Of a DNA stretch of 64,000 nt, positions 27,577 through 36,265 are shown piece by piece; position 1 is the first letter of the stretch, and every line of letters begins with the position of its first letter. A model generated the notes under the pieces. The model was not told where the DNA came from. It did not search any database and saw nothing but the letters and a program-made list of their open reading frames with translations. The position numbers were made by a program, and so were the translations under genes. The stretch is from Chryseobacterium daecheongense (lineage in GTDB: Bacteria; Bacteroidota; Bacteroidia; Flavobacteriales; Weeksellaceae). The DNA lies in contig NZ_RJTX01000002.1 in NCBI RefSeq assembly GCF_003729955.1, forward strand, positions 372,001 to 436,000. The letters run 5' to 3'.

Positions 27577-27968
27577 AATTATCAGTTTTTAAATAGTGCT
27601 TACTCTGTTAGGTTTTCAGCTTTCCCTTTTTGTTATTGTTTTGTATGGTACAAATGTATTTCGGGTTCAAAAAAAAGATCTCAGTATTTTTCCGATTTTG
27701 GGGATGTGGTTTTTACTATTTTTTGATTTATGTTGAATTTTTAAAAATTTTTAATGGTTATGAATGTTAAATAAAAATTGCAATTACCTTATTGTTAATA
27801 GATTATTATTGTATACATAGTTAAATTAGATGGGTTGGTATAATTTTTTATAAAATGATGATGTTTTAGTAAAGTTTTGGCAAATATTTTGATATTGGTA
27901 TAATACTTATTGATAAGGATTGAAAAACTAATAATCACAAGTATTAACAGTTTAAATATTTACTAGTG
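27577..27968. other. AT-rich divergent intergenic region
   Basis: 392 bases without a gene between the minus-strand cluster and tonB. It is very AT-rich: bases 27721-27780 have 8 G+C of 60. On the minus strand TACATTTG (27651-27658) could be the -7 box of the cluster. No hairpin terminator is present, as expected for a divergent gap. It is the point where gene direction switches from mostly minus to almost all plus. Confidence 0.6.
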
Positions 27969-28790
27969 ATGAAACACCTACACCAAAACCAGGAATTTCG
28001 CTTGAATGAAATTCTTTTTGAGCACCGTAACAAGGAATATGGTGCCTATGTATTAAGAAATGAATCAGACAGACTACTAACGAAAGCACTCTTTGTAGGT
28101 GTTGGTTTATTGGCTGCCATTTCAATTACGCCAATGATCATCTCGGCATTTAAAACAGTAGAACCTGTTCCTACCGGACCTGTTTATGTTTTGCCTCCAC
28201 CTGTGGATGTAGAAACGCCTGAAGTAACTCCACCTCCGGTACAGCCTGTTCAACCAACTGCTCCGGAACAACAGACGTTTAACAGTGTGGTTCCTACCCC
28301 TTCAAGTGATGCTCCTGATACACCGGTTAAGGATATACCGGAAACAGCTAAACCCGGACTTGTTGATAATTTTAAGCCTGAACCCAATACATCAGATACA
28401 TATACGCCTCCAATTTCAACTACGGGAACAGGACCTGCGGTTCCTTATGTGAAACCACAACCGCCAGTGGAGAAAAAAGATCCTAAAGAAATTGAAGTAC
28501 CTGCTGTTGAAGCGGATTTCGAGGGCGGAATCAATGTATTCAGAAAAAAAGTAACTAATACCTTCGATGGATCCGGTTTTGAAGGAAGTGGAAAAACAAC
28601 AATTACCTTTATAGTGGAGACTGATGGAACGATTTCAGGAATCAAAGCCAATGGAGAAGATGCAGATTTCAATAATGAAGCAATCAGAACTATTAGATCT
28701 ATCAAAGGAAAATGGATTCCTGGAAAAAATAAAAAAGGAGAAGCTGTAAGAAGCTATTTCAAATTTCCAATTTCCATGAAATTTGAATAA
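27969..28790 (+). CDS. tonB: Energy transducer TonB
   Basis: 273 residues from ATG 27969; the GTG three bases earlier is a less likely start. A short cytoplasmic N terminus with the FRLNEILFEHRNKEYGAYVLR block typical of Bacteroidota TonB is followed by one membrane helix at about 38-58, a long Pro-rich periplasmic spacer (PPPVDVETPEVTPPPVQ...), and a TonB C-terminal domain (FIVETDGTISGIKANGED... GKWIPGKNKKGEAVRSYFKFPISMKF). It passes proton-motive energy to TonB-dependent outer membrane receptors. ExbB/ExbD are not in the window. It is followed by the inverted DnaA-box hairpin and parA. Confidence 0.9.
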   Translation: MKHLHQNQEFRLNEILFEHRNKEYGAYVLRNESDRLLTKALFVGVGLLAAISITPMIISAFKTVEPVPTGPVYVLPPPVDVETPEVTPPPVQPVQPTAPEQQTFNSVVPTPSSDAPDTPVKDIPETAKPGLVDNFKPEPNTSDTYTPPISTTGTGPAVPYVKPQPPVEKKDPKEIEVPAVEADFEGGINVFRKKVTNTFDGSGFEGSGKTTITFIVETDGTISGIKANGEDADFNNEAIRTIRSIKGKWIPGKNKKGEAVRSYFKFPISMKFE

Positions 28791-28816
28791 TATTATTAAA
28801 TACAAATCTTGAACAG

Positions 28817-28847
28817 TTATCCACAAAGAGCTATTTTTTGTGGATAA
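28817..28847. other. Two perfect inverted DnaA boxes, also a possible terminator hairpin
   Basis: TTATCCACA at 28817-28825 and its complement TGTGGATAA at 28839-28847 are two perfect consensus DnaA boxes facing each other 13 bases apart. The arms extend to 11 bases (TTATCCACAAA / TTTGTGGATAA) and a T run follows, so the site also fits a Rho-independent terminator for tonB. AT-rich DNA follows, and parA starts 110 bases on. Confidence 0.6.
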
Positions 28848-28931
28848 TTTTTTTAAGATATAAAAGACTTATTAACAATATTTTAACTCAATTTAGCTTT
28901 CATCGTTCACGAAGAGCAAAGAAAAAAAGTG

Positions 28932-28939
28932 TATTTTTG
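28932..28939 (+). promoter_or_regulatory. Candidate -7 box of parAB
   Basis: TATTTTTG, 18 bases before the parA ATG, fits TAnnTTTG. No clear -33 TTG. Confidence 0.5.
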
Positions 28940-28957
28940 AAGCTTAAAGTTCTAATA

Positions 28958-29731
28958 ATGGCAAAAATCATAGGTATCGCTAATCAAAAGGGGGGAGTTG
29001 GAAAAACAACAACAGCTGTAAATTTAGCCGCAGCATTAGGGGTATTGGAAAAAAAAATATTAATTATTGATGCTGATCCGCAGGCGAATGCAACATCAGG
29101 TTTGGGAGTTGAAGAAGTTCAGTATTCCACATATAATTTATTGGAGCATAGTGTAGATACAAAAAGCTGTATCCAGAAAACGAGTACACCTAATCTGGAT
29201 ATTGTTCCGTCACATATCGACCTGGTAGCGGCAGAAATTGAATTGGTGGACAAGGAAGACCGTGAATATATGCTTAAGCAGGCGTTGCAGAGCGTAAGAG
29301 ATGATTATGACTTCATCATTATCGATTGTGCACCGAGTTTAGGTTTGATCACTGTAAATGCACTTACAGCAGCAGATTCAGTAATTATCCCAATCCAGTG
29401 TGAATATTTTGCATTGGAAGGATTAGGGAAGCTTTTGAATACCATTAAAAATGTACAGAAGATCCACAATAAGGATTTAGATATAGAAGGATTGCTTCTT
29501 ACCATGTATGACAGCAGATTAAGATTGTCTAACCAGGTAGTGGAAGAAGTTAATGCGCACTTCCCTGAAATGGTTTTTGAAACCATCATCAGCAGAAATG
29601 TAAGATTGAGCGAGGCTCCAAGTTTCGGAGAAAGCATCCTGAATTATGATGCCGAAAGTAAAGGAGCGATCCAGTATATTCAATTAGCGGAAGAAGTGCT
29701 GTTGAAGAACGAAAAATTAGTAAAAAATTAA
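28958..29731 (+). CDS. parA: ParA chromosome-partitioning ATPase
   Basis: 257 residues from ATG 28958; an upstream in-frame extension to 28838 runs through the promoter and hairpin and is rejected. The deviant Walker A motif NQKGGVGKTTTAVNLA is at residues 8-23, with IDADPQANATSG at 38 and IIDCAPSLG near 115. It has no N-terminal DNA-binding domain, so it is the small chromosomal (Soj-like) type. It moves origin regions with ParB. parB follows after 40 bases that contain a perfect palindrome. Confidence 0.95.
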   Translation: MAKIIGIANQKGGVGKTTTAVNLAAALGVLEKKILIIDADPQANATSGLGVEEVQYSTYNLLEHSVDTKSCIQKTSTPNLDIVPSHIDLVAAEIELVDKEDREYMLKQALQSVRDDYDFIIIDCAPSLGLITVNALTAADSVIIPIQCEYFALEGLGKLLNTIKNVQKIHNKDLDIEGLLLTMYDSRLRLSNQVVEEVNAHFPEMVFETIISRNVRLSEAPSFGESILNYDAESKGAIQYIQLAEEVLLKNEKLVKN

Positions 29732-29735
29732 AATT

Positions 29736-29760
29736 AGCTTTAAGCCATAAGCTTAAAGCT
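29736..29760. repeat. Perfect palindrome between parA and parB
   Basis: AGCTTTAAGC (29736-29745), CATAA, GCTTAAAGCT (29751-29760): 10-base arms with a 5-base loop. It starts five bases after the parA stop and has no T run, so it is an intra-operon hairpin rather than a plain terminator. Confidence 0.7.
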
Positions 29761-29771
29761 TGAAGCATAAT

Positions 29772-30662
29772 ATGAAGGACAAAAAAAGAGCTATGGGACG
29801 TGGTTTAGGTGCTATTTTAAGTGCCGAATCCAAAGCAACAATCAACTCTGCTACAGATGAAGGAGCAGATAAATTTGTAGGGAATATCGTAGAAGTATCT
29901 ATCGAGGATATCTATCCGAATCCCACCCAGCCAAGAACTTATTTTGACGAAAAAGCATTAAACGAACTTGCCCAGTCTATCAAGAACTTAGGCGTAATTC
30001 AGCCTATTACTTTAAGAAAAGACGGAGAGAAGTTTGAAATCATATCCGGGGAAAGACGTTACAGAGCCAGTAAATTGGCTGGTCTTACCTCTATTCCGGC
30101 ATACATCCGTTTGGTTAACGATCAGGAATTGTTGGAAATGGCTCTTGTGGAGAACATCCAGAGAGAAGACCTGGATTCCATCGAAATTGCATTGACGTAT
30201 CAGAGGCTTTTGGATGAGATTGGAATGACTCAAGAAAATCTTAGCCAGAGAGTAGGAAAAGACAGAAGTACAATTACGAACTCGATTAGATTACTAAGAT
30301 TAAGTCCGGATATCCAGAATGCGATCCGAAGCGGTGAGATTTCCGCAGGACACGGTAGAGCTATCATAAGCTTGGAAAATGATGAACTACAGCAAATTCT
30401 TTTTGATAAGATCATTAAAGAGCAGTTGAATGTTCGTCAAACCGAACAGGCCTCCGCTCTTCTTAAAAATCCAAAATCACCCGCTGCAAAAAAAGCAAAG
30501 CCGGAATTATCGAACAATTATAAAAGAGCTCAGAAAACAATTGCTGATATCTTGGACGTAAAAGTGGAGATCAAAACCTCCGGAAATGGTAAAAAAGGTA
30601 AAATTGTTCTGGACTTCAAAAATGAAGACGAGCTGGAATATATTTTATCCCATATTAAATAA
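29772..30662 (+). CDS. parB: ParB partition protein
   Basis: 296 residues from ATG 29772 (MKDKKRAMGRGLGAILS); the in-frame TTG at 29760 lies in the palindrome and is rejected. The N-terminal RGLGAIL motif is the ParA-interacting region, then NPTQPRTYFDE, the CTP-binding GERRYRAS box near residue 95, NIQREDL, and an HTH around LSQRVGKDRSTITNSIRLL. The C-terminal dimer domain is present. It binds parS and spreads on DNA. No parS-like sequence was recognised by eye in this window. DUF5683 starts at the base after its stop codon. Confidence 0.94.
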   Translation: MKDKKRAMGRGLGAILSAESKATINSATDEGADKFVGNIVEVSIEDIYPNPTQPRTYFDEKALNELAQSIKNLGVIQPITLRKDGEKFEIISGERRYRASKLAGLTSIPAYIRLVNDQELLEMALVENIQREDLDSIEIALTYQRLLDEIGMTQENLSQRVGKDRSTITNSIRLLRLSPDIQNAIRSGEISAGHGRAIISLENDELQQILFDKIIKEQLNVRQTEQASALLKNPKSPAAKKAKPELSNNYKRAQKTIADILDVKVEIKTSGNGKKGKIVLDFKNEDELEYILSHIK

Positions 30663-31301
30663 ATGAAAAAAATACTTTTCACATTTTTCTTATGCCTGTT
30701 CGTAACAGCATATTCACAGGTTAATCCCAATGATACCATTCGGGTCGAATATCATCCGAAAGACAGTATTTCTGCGGCAAAACCTACCAAATCCGAACCC
30801 CAGATTATTGCAGATCTTGAAAGTGCGAACGGACCCACAAAACAGACCCTTAAACTGAATCCTACAAAAGCAGGATTATATTCTGCAGTTCTTCCGGGAT
30901 TAGGACAGTATTACAACAAAAAATACTGGAAAATTCCAATTGTTTGGGGAGCTGTGGGAGCAGGAGTAGGAATTGCGGTCTGGAATGATAACCAATACAA
31001 AAAGTACCGGGAATATTACATTGCCAAATTAAACGGAACTCCTAACGAATTTGTTGATAGCCACCCTAACTTGGATAAAGTGGCGCTGGGAAATGCCCAG
31101 GACAGGGCAAAAAGACAAAGAGATTATGCTATTGCCTTTACGGCGCTTATATATATACTGAATATAGTAGACGCAGTGGTAGATGCTCATCTTTATGAAA
31201 GCCGTCATGACCCTGATTTGTCTCTAAATCCCGCAGTAATCCAGGATCAGTATGGAATGGCACCTCCTAAAACGGGCCTAAGTTTAAGTTACAGATTTTA
31301 A
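30663..31301 (+). CDS. DUF5683 family protein
   Basis: 212 residues with a Sec signal (ILFTFFLCLFVTAYSQ). The middle holds the DUF5683 signature: KAGLYSAVLPGLGQYYNKKYWKIPIVWGAVGAGVGIAVW, with the LPGLGQYYNK motif seen in small membrane proteins of this kind, then a second hydrophobic helix YAIAFTALIYILNIVDAVVDAHLY. It is probably an envelope protein with two or three membrane helices. Function is unknown. It directly abuts parB and precedes dapB by 15 bases, an arrangement often seen in Flavobacteriia. Confidence 0.9.
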   Translation: MKKILFTFFLCLFVTAYSQVNPNDTIRVEYHPKDSISAAKPTKSEPQIIADLESANGPTKQTLKLNPTKAGLYSAVLPGLGQYYNKKYWKIPIVWGAVGAGVGIAVWNDNQYKKYREYYIAKLNGTPNEFVDSHPNLDKVALGNAQDRAKRQRDYAIAFTALIYILNIVDAVVDAHLYESRHDPDLSLNPAVIQDQYGMAPPKTGLSLSYRF

Positions 31302-31316
31302 AACAGAAATAAGCAT

Positions 31317-32018
31317 ATGAAAGTTGCATTGGTTGGATATGGTAAAATGGGTAAGATCATCGATGAAATTGCCACCAAAAGGGGGCATGAAGTAGTTGCC
31401 CGCCTGAAAGAAACTCCAACTGCTGAAAATCTTAATAATCCGGATGTCGTTATCGAATTTTCTTTGCCCGAAGTGGCATTTGATAATATAAAAGCGTGTC
31501 TGGAAAACAAAATTCCGGTTATCTGTGGAACTACGGGCTGGCTGGAAAAGAAACAGGAAGTTGAAAAAATTGCTGTTGAAAATAATACAGCATTCTTATA
31601 TGGGTCCAATTTTAGTTTAGGCGTAAATTTATTCTTCGCTTTGAACGAAAAATTAGCCGATTTAATGAAGAACGTAGATGAATACTCCTGTCAATTGGAA
31701 GAAATTCACCACATCCACAAGCTAGATGCTCCAAGTGGAACGGCTATTTCCTTAGCGGAAGGAATTTTCAAACATAACCCTAAATTTGAAGCCTGGAAAT
31801 TAGACGATACACAAGGAAATCAATTAGGTATTTTTGCCATCCGCGAAGATGAGGTTCCGGGAACCCACAGTGTATTCTATAGAAGTGAAGTAGATGAGAT
31901 TGAGATCAAGCATACCGCTTTCAACAGAAACGGATTTGCATTAGGTGCGGTAGTGGCTGCGGAATGGATTAAAGACAAAAAAGGAAACTTTACCATGAAA
32001 GACGTTTTGGGACTGTAA
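31317..32018 (+). CDS. dapB: 4-hydroxy-tetrahydrodipicolinate reductase
   Basis: 233 residues. The dinucleotide-binding loop is GYGKMG at residues 7-12; the catalytic/substrate block EEIHHIHKLDAPSGTA is near residue 130; FYRSEVDEIEIKHTAFNR follows. It reduces the cyclic intermediate in the lysine and diaminopimelate pathway with NAD(P)H. It is in the parA-parB-DUF5683-dapB-lepB run, so cell wall precursor supply and partition genes may share transcription. Length is at the lower end for the family, as usual in Bacteroidota. Confidence 0.95.
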   Translation: MKVALVGYGKMGKIIDEIATKRGHEVVARLKETPTAENLNNPDVVIEFSLPEVAFDNIKACLENKIPVICGTTGWLEKKQEVEKIAVENNTAFLYGSNFSLGVNLFFALNEKLADLMKNVDEYSCQLEEIHHIHKLDAPSGTAISLAEGIFKHNPKFEAWKLDDTQGNQLGIFAIREDEVPGTHSVFYRSEVDEIEIKHTAFNRNGFALGAVVAAEWIKDKKGNFTMKDVLGL

Positions 32019-32094
32019 ACTGTAACAAAACTTCATAATGATTAACTAATAATAAGTTGCTAAACACGAATTAACAGAATAGGCACGAAAATTT

Positions 32095-33756
32095 ATGAAT
32101 TACTTTTTAACTTATACAGTATATGTTCTCATCCTATCCATATTGATGGGGATCTCAACATGGAAGCTGTTCAAGAAAATGGGCTACAGTCCGTTATTCG
32201 CATTTATACCTTTCTATAATTATTTCATTATCCTAAAAGAAACAAAGCATCCGAAATGGTGGGCTATTTTATCCTACTTGCCGATTGTAGGGCCAATCAT
32301 GATGTCTGTTTTTCATATTTACCTAATGAAGAAATTTGGAAAAAACCTTTTCCAGCATCAGCTTCTTACAGTGATTTTGCCGTTTATTTACATGGCAACG
32401 GTAAACTATTCCAAAGATGTAGAATTGGAAGATGAAAGTGCCAACGAATTATTTTTGACGGATGAAGAGAAAAATGTTAAAAAGAAAGATACTTTCATAG
32501 GTTCTATTACGTTTGCTGTGGTTTTTGCAACCATTATCCACGTTTTTGTAACCCAGCCTTTCGGAATTCCTACAGGATCTATGGAAAGAACATTGCTGGT
32601 TGGAGATTTCTTATTTGTGAACAAATGGAGCTATGGGTATAGATTACCGATGAGACCTGTAGCAATCCCTTTCTTACAGGGAACTATTTTTGATTCCGGA
32701 GAAAAAGGAAATCCTAAAGACGATCCTAAATCTTATGTTGAAGGCGTAAAACTACCATACACAAGAATATTTCAGTTCAATAAACCACAAAAGAATGATG
32801 TGGTAGTGTTCAACTATCCTCAGGATTCAGTGCATACGGCAATCGATAGAAAAGATCCTTATGTCAAAAGATGCGTGGCTACAGCCGGAGATACATTTGA
32901 AATGAGAGGTGGAAGACTTTTCGTGAATGGAAAACCGGAAACAGTTCTTGGAGACCAGGAAGTTCAGCATGCATACACGGTGAATACAGGAACACAATTG
33001 GATATTCCGGGAATGTACAACACCTACGGATTCTTGCCGGTAAGAGAAATGCAGACTGATAAAGGTTTTGTATATATGTTCCAAGGATTAACGGATAAAA
33101 CGGCAACAGAAATTAAAGCTCTGCCGAATGTTATTTCAATGGAAGAAAACATTTATCCGAAAGACTCTGCAACCATTTCATATAAATTAAATGCTGATAA
33201 AACAGCCTATACAAAAAGCATTGATACTACTCAATCTATTTTTCCTATCAACAAACCTTGGAACCAGGATTGGTATGGTCCTGTAAGAATTCCTAAAAAA
33301 GGAGATGTAGTAGCCATCAATAAAGAAACACTTCCCATGTATCAGTGGATTATTTCCGAATATGAACACAATAGCCTGGAAAATAAAAACGGTAAAATTT
33401 TCATCAACGGAAAAGAAGCTAATCAGTACACAATCCAGCAGGATTATTATATGATGGTAGGAGACAACAGAGATGCTTCATTGGATGCAAGATTCTTTGG
33501 TTTCGTTCCGGAAGAAAATATCGTAGGAAAACCAATCTTTACATGGTTGAGTATACAAGGGGCATTTTCAGATGCTAGCTCTTCTTACCAGGCACCGCGC
33601 AAAATCCGTTGGGAAAGAATGTTCAAGGCAACCAATACTGGGGAAGCTAACAAAACCTCTTACTGGTGGATTGCTGCCATGATCCTTATCTTATTCTTTG
33701 GATGGGAATATTTTGTGAAGCTGTTCAGAAAGAAAAAAACAGAAGAAGATTTATAA
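32095..33756 (+). CDS. lepB: Signal peptidase I, long Bacteroidota form
   Basis: 553 residues. Three N-terminal hydrophobic stretches (from residue 4 to about 105) precede another helix at ~140. The catalytic Ser is in PFGIPTGSMERTLLVGDFLFV and the catalytic Lys in DPYVKRCVATAGD. A large insert separates these from MMVGDNRDASLDARFFGFVP, and a C-terminal helix (WWIAAMILILFFGWEYF) ends in KKKT. The insert and two-sided anchoring are typical of Bacteroidota LepB. It removes Sec signal peptides on the outer face of the inner membrane. Confidence 0.93.
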   Translation: MNYFLTYTVYVLILSILMGISTWKLFKKMGYSPLFAFIPFYNYFIILKETKHPKWWAILSYLPIVGPIMMSVFHIYLMKKFGKNLFQHQLLTVILPFIYMATVNYSKDVELEDESANELFLTDEEKNVKKKDTFIGSITFAVVFATIIHVFVTQPFGIPTGSMERTLLVGDFLFVNKWSYGYRLPMRPVAIPFLQGTIFDSGEKGNPKDDPKSYVEGVKLPYTRIFQFNKPQKNDVVVFNYPQDSVHTAIDRKDPYVKRCVATAGDTFEMRGGRLFVNGKPETVLGDQEVQHAYTVNTGTQLDIPGMYNTYGFLPVREMQTDKGFVYMFQGLTDKTATEIKALPNVISMEENIYPKDSATISYKLNADKTAYTKSIDTTQSIFPINKPWNQDWYGPVRIPKKGDVVAINKETLPMYQWIISEYEHNSLENKNGKIFINGKEANQYTIQQDYYMMVGDNRDASLDARFFGFVPEENIVGKPIFTWLSIQGAFSDASSSYQAPRKIRWERMFKATNTGEANKTSYWWIAAMILILFFGWEYFVKLFRKKKTEEDL

Positions 33757-33809
33757 TTAAATAAAACTAGAAATAGAATGAAGTATTTGAGAAAATACTT
33801 CATTTTTGT

Positions 33810-34436
33810 ATGATGAATATGAAGAATGTACTATTACCGGTATTTTATTTACCACCTATTTCATGGTTTTCAGTTTTCCTGAATCCTGAAAATAATATTG
33901 TATTGGAACAGTTTGAAAGCTTTCCTAAACAAACATATAGAAACAGAGCCAATATTTTTGGAGCGAACGGAAAACTTTCATTGATCATCCCGATTAGTCA
34001 TAACGGAAAAAGAGAATTAAAGGATATTGAAATCTCCGAATCCGAAGATTGGAGAAAGCTTCATTGGAAATCTATTCAAACTGCCTATCAGAGTTCTCCG
34101 TATTTCGAATATTATGAAGATAAAATCAGAAAGATATTTGATATTGAGGAAAGGAATCTGATAAATTTTAATTTGAAAGGATTGGAAATCATCCAGCAGA
34201 TTTTAAAAACAGAAAAGGCACACTCTTTGAATGTAGAATATATCAAAAATCCGGAAGAGATCAATTTCAGAGAACGTTTTTCAGCTAAGATTCCATCGGA
34301 ATTTGAAATGGAAGAATACTATCAAACATTCTCGGATAAATTGGGATTTTTAAAAGATTTGTCAATTTTGGACTTAATTTGTAACAAAGGACCGGAATCT
34401 TTGACTTATATTAAAAATATTAAACAATCATACTAA
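33810..34436 (+). CDS. WbqC family protein
   Basis: 208 residues. The start could be ATG 33810 or the ATG at 33819. Features of WbqC-like proteins are visible: PVFYLPPISWFSVFL at the N terminus (normally the PYFPPI..w block), FPKQTYRNRANIFGANGKLSLIIPI, then WRKLHWKSIQTAYQSSPYFEYYED. WbqC proteins occur in polysaccharide loci and are thought to act in sugar modification, but the reaction is unproven. It follows lepB by 53 bases and ends one base before the S8 protease start. Confidence 0.88.
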   Translation: MMNMKNVLLPVFYLPPISWFSVFLNPENNIVLEQFESFPKQTYRNRANIFGANGKLSLIIPISHNGKRELKDIEISESEDWRKLHWKSIQTAYQSSPYFEYYEDKIRKIFDIEERNLINFNLKGLEIIQQILKTEKAHSLNVEYIKNPEEINFRERFSAKIPSEFEMEEYYQTFSDKLGFLKDLSILDLICNKGPESLTYIKNIKQSY

Positions 34437-34437
34437 C

Positions 34438-36144
34438 ATGAAAAAGGTATTATTAGCTGCTGTTTTTTTAGCGGGATTTAGCTTTACATATGCCCAGGAA
34501 GCACAGGTGAAAACCGTGGATCCTAAAGAGGATAAAGATTTAATGACGTGGTATCATAAAGATTACGCTACGGCAAAAGTATACGGAGTGAATACGGAAA
34601 ATGCCTATAAATTTTTAGAATCTAAGGGTTTGAAGCCAACAACGGTAGTTGTAGGGGTTTTAGACAGCGGGGTTCAGGTAGATCATCCAGGATTGGTTAA
34701 AAATATATGGACAAATCCGAATGAAGTTCCGAACAATGGAAAAGATGATGACGGAAATGGATACATCGATGATATTCACGGATGGAACTTTATAGGAGGT
34801 AAAAACGGCGACATCGATGTGGATAATATGGAAGTAACCAGAGTGGTTGCCAAATATAAGCCCGTATTTGAAGGAGAAGACTCTGCGAAAAATAAAGCGA
34901 ATCAGGCTAAAATGCCGGAAGAATTTGCGATGTATATGAAATCCAAGGAGCTTTTCAGCAAGAAAAGTATGGAAGCAAAGCAAAGTATGCAGACGTATAC
35001 TATGATCAATGATTTGATTCCTAATATGGTTAAATTATTGAATGGTAAATCTGTAACGGCTGAAAATATTGCTGCTATAAAACCTTCAACGGATCAAAAA
35101 GATGCTATAGCCCTTCAGATTTTAAACCAGGTGGCTCAAAGCCCTGAATTCAAAGGAAAATCTGCTGCTGATTTTGAAAAAGAAATGAAGTCTCAAATGA
35201 AAGAGGCAATAGACCATTTCGGACCTCAGTCTAAGCAGTACGACCTAAGCTATGATCCAAGAAAAGAAATCGTAGGAGATAACTATGATGACTATTCTGA
35301 AAAAAATTATGGAAACAATCATTATGAAGGACCGGATGCAGAACACGGAACTCACGTTGCGGGTATTATTGCGGGACTTCCTCAGGGAAAAGAAGTTCAG
35401 CACGGAGTGGCTTCAAAAGTAGCGAAGATCATGTCTGTAAGAACCGTTCCAAATGGTGATGAAAGAGATAAAGACGTTGCTAATGCGATCAGATATGCAG
35501 TAGACAATGGAGCTAAAATTTTGAATATGAGCTTTGGTAAACCGGTTTCTCCTGGTAAAAACGTAGTTTGGGATGCATTCAAATATGCTCAGGATAAAGG
35601 CGTTCTTTTGGTAAAAGCGGCTGGAAATGAAAATGAAGATGTAGCTGAGCACCTTGCTTATCCTACTAACTTTAAGAATGTAACAGATGAAAAGCCGTTT
35701 GTAAACAACGTTATTGTTGTAGGAGCAAGTACCAACAGAAATAACGAGCTTAGAGCTGATTTCTCTAACTTTAATAAAAAGATGGTGAATGTATTCGCTC
35801 CGGGTGAAGAAATTTATTCTACCGTTCCTCATAATGAGTATAGATATCTTCAGGGAACTTCAATGGCTTCTCCTGTTGTAGCAGGTGCAGCAGCGGTTCT
35901 GTTATCTTATATGCCAAATCTTAAGCCTGATCAGATCATTGAATCTTTAGTAAAATCAAGCAATCCGAGTACAGAAAACCAGTTCGGAGATTTCTCTCAG
36001 GCAGGTGGAGTGATCGATTTGAAAAAAGCGGCTGAATATGCATACGCTAATTTCTATAACGGTAAATCATCTTCCGGTGCCAAAAAAGCTGTAAAGCCGG
36101 CTAAAAAAGTGAATAAGCCTGCTGGAAAAGCAATTAAGCTATAA
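34438..36144 (+). CDS. Secreted S8 family serine peptidase (subtilisin-like)
   Basis: 568 residues with a Sec signal (VLLAAVFLAGFSFTYAQ). The triad is complete: Asp in VVGVLDSGVQVDHPG (~residue 80), His in EHGTHVAG (~305), Ser in GTSMASPV (~478). A helical, Lys-rich insert of roughly 200 residues separates Asp and His, longer than in classical subtilisins. The C terminus is a short Lys/Ala tail (KKAVKPAKKVNKPAGK) rather than a T9SS sorting domain, so it is probably periplasmic or released by another route. It starts right after the WbqC gene and is closed by a terminator. Confidence 0.93.
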   Translation: MKKVLLAAVFLAGFSFTYAQEAQVKTVDPKEDKDLMTWYHKDYATAKVYGVNTENAYKFLESKGLKPTTVVVGVLDSGVQVDHPGLVKNIWTNPNEVPNNGKDDDGNGYIDDIHGWNFIGGKNGDIDVDNMEVTRVVAKYKPVFEGEDSAKNKANQAKMPEEFAMYMKSKELFSKKSMEAKQSMQTYTMINDLIPNMVKLLNGKSVTAENIAAIKPSTDQKDAIALQILNQVAQSPEFKGKSAADFEKEMKSQMKEAIDHFGPQSKQYDLSYDPRKEIVGDNYDDYSEKNYGNNHYEGPDAEHGTHVAGIIAGLPQGKEVQHGVASKVAKIMSVRTVPNGDERDKDVANAIRYAVDNGAKILNMSFGKPVSPGKNVVWDAFKYAQDKGVLLVKAAGNENEDVAEHLAYPTNFKNVTDEKPFVNNVIVVGASTNRNNELRADFSNFNKKMVNVFAPGEEIYSTVPHNEYRYLQGTSMASPVVAGAAAVLLSYMPNLKPDQIIESLVKSSNPSTENQFGDFSQAGGVIDLKKAAEYAYANFYNGKSSSGAKKAVKPAKKVNKPAGKAIKL

Positions 36145-36172
36145 AACAGTATACTTACATAAAGTTAACAAT

Positions 36173-36210
36173 AGAAAAAGTTCCAATCTCTGGGACTTTT
36201 TCTGTTTTTT
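36173..36210 (+). terminator. Terminator after the S8 peptidase gene
   Basis: AGAAAAAGTTCC (36173-36184) pairs with GGGACTTTTTCT (36192-36203; one G-T pair) around a 7-base loop, then a T run. Confidence 0.8.
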
Positions 36211-36212
36211 TA

Positions 36213-36220
36213 TAATTTTG
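36213..36220 (+). promoter_or_regulatory. Candidate -7 box of the lipocalin-like gene
   Basis: TAATTTTG matches TAnnTTTG, 46 bases before the ATG at 36266. No clear TTG at -33. Confidence 0.4.
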
Positions 36221-36265
36221 GCACGGTTTTTTGTAACTTTATTGTATCTAAAATAATAAACAGAT

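Noticed and set aside
27890..27905. TATAAT sequence before tonB as a -10 box
   Set aside because: Bacteroidota use TAnnTTTG, and no matching -33 is present.
29760..29771. TTG start for parB
   Set aside because: It lies at the end of the inter-gene palindrome; ATG 29772 gives the standard ParB N terminus.
35413..35832. 139-codon minus frame within the S8 peptidase gene
   Set aside because: Shadow of the peptidase; the plus strand has the complete catalytic triad there.
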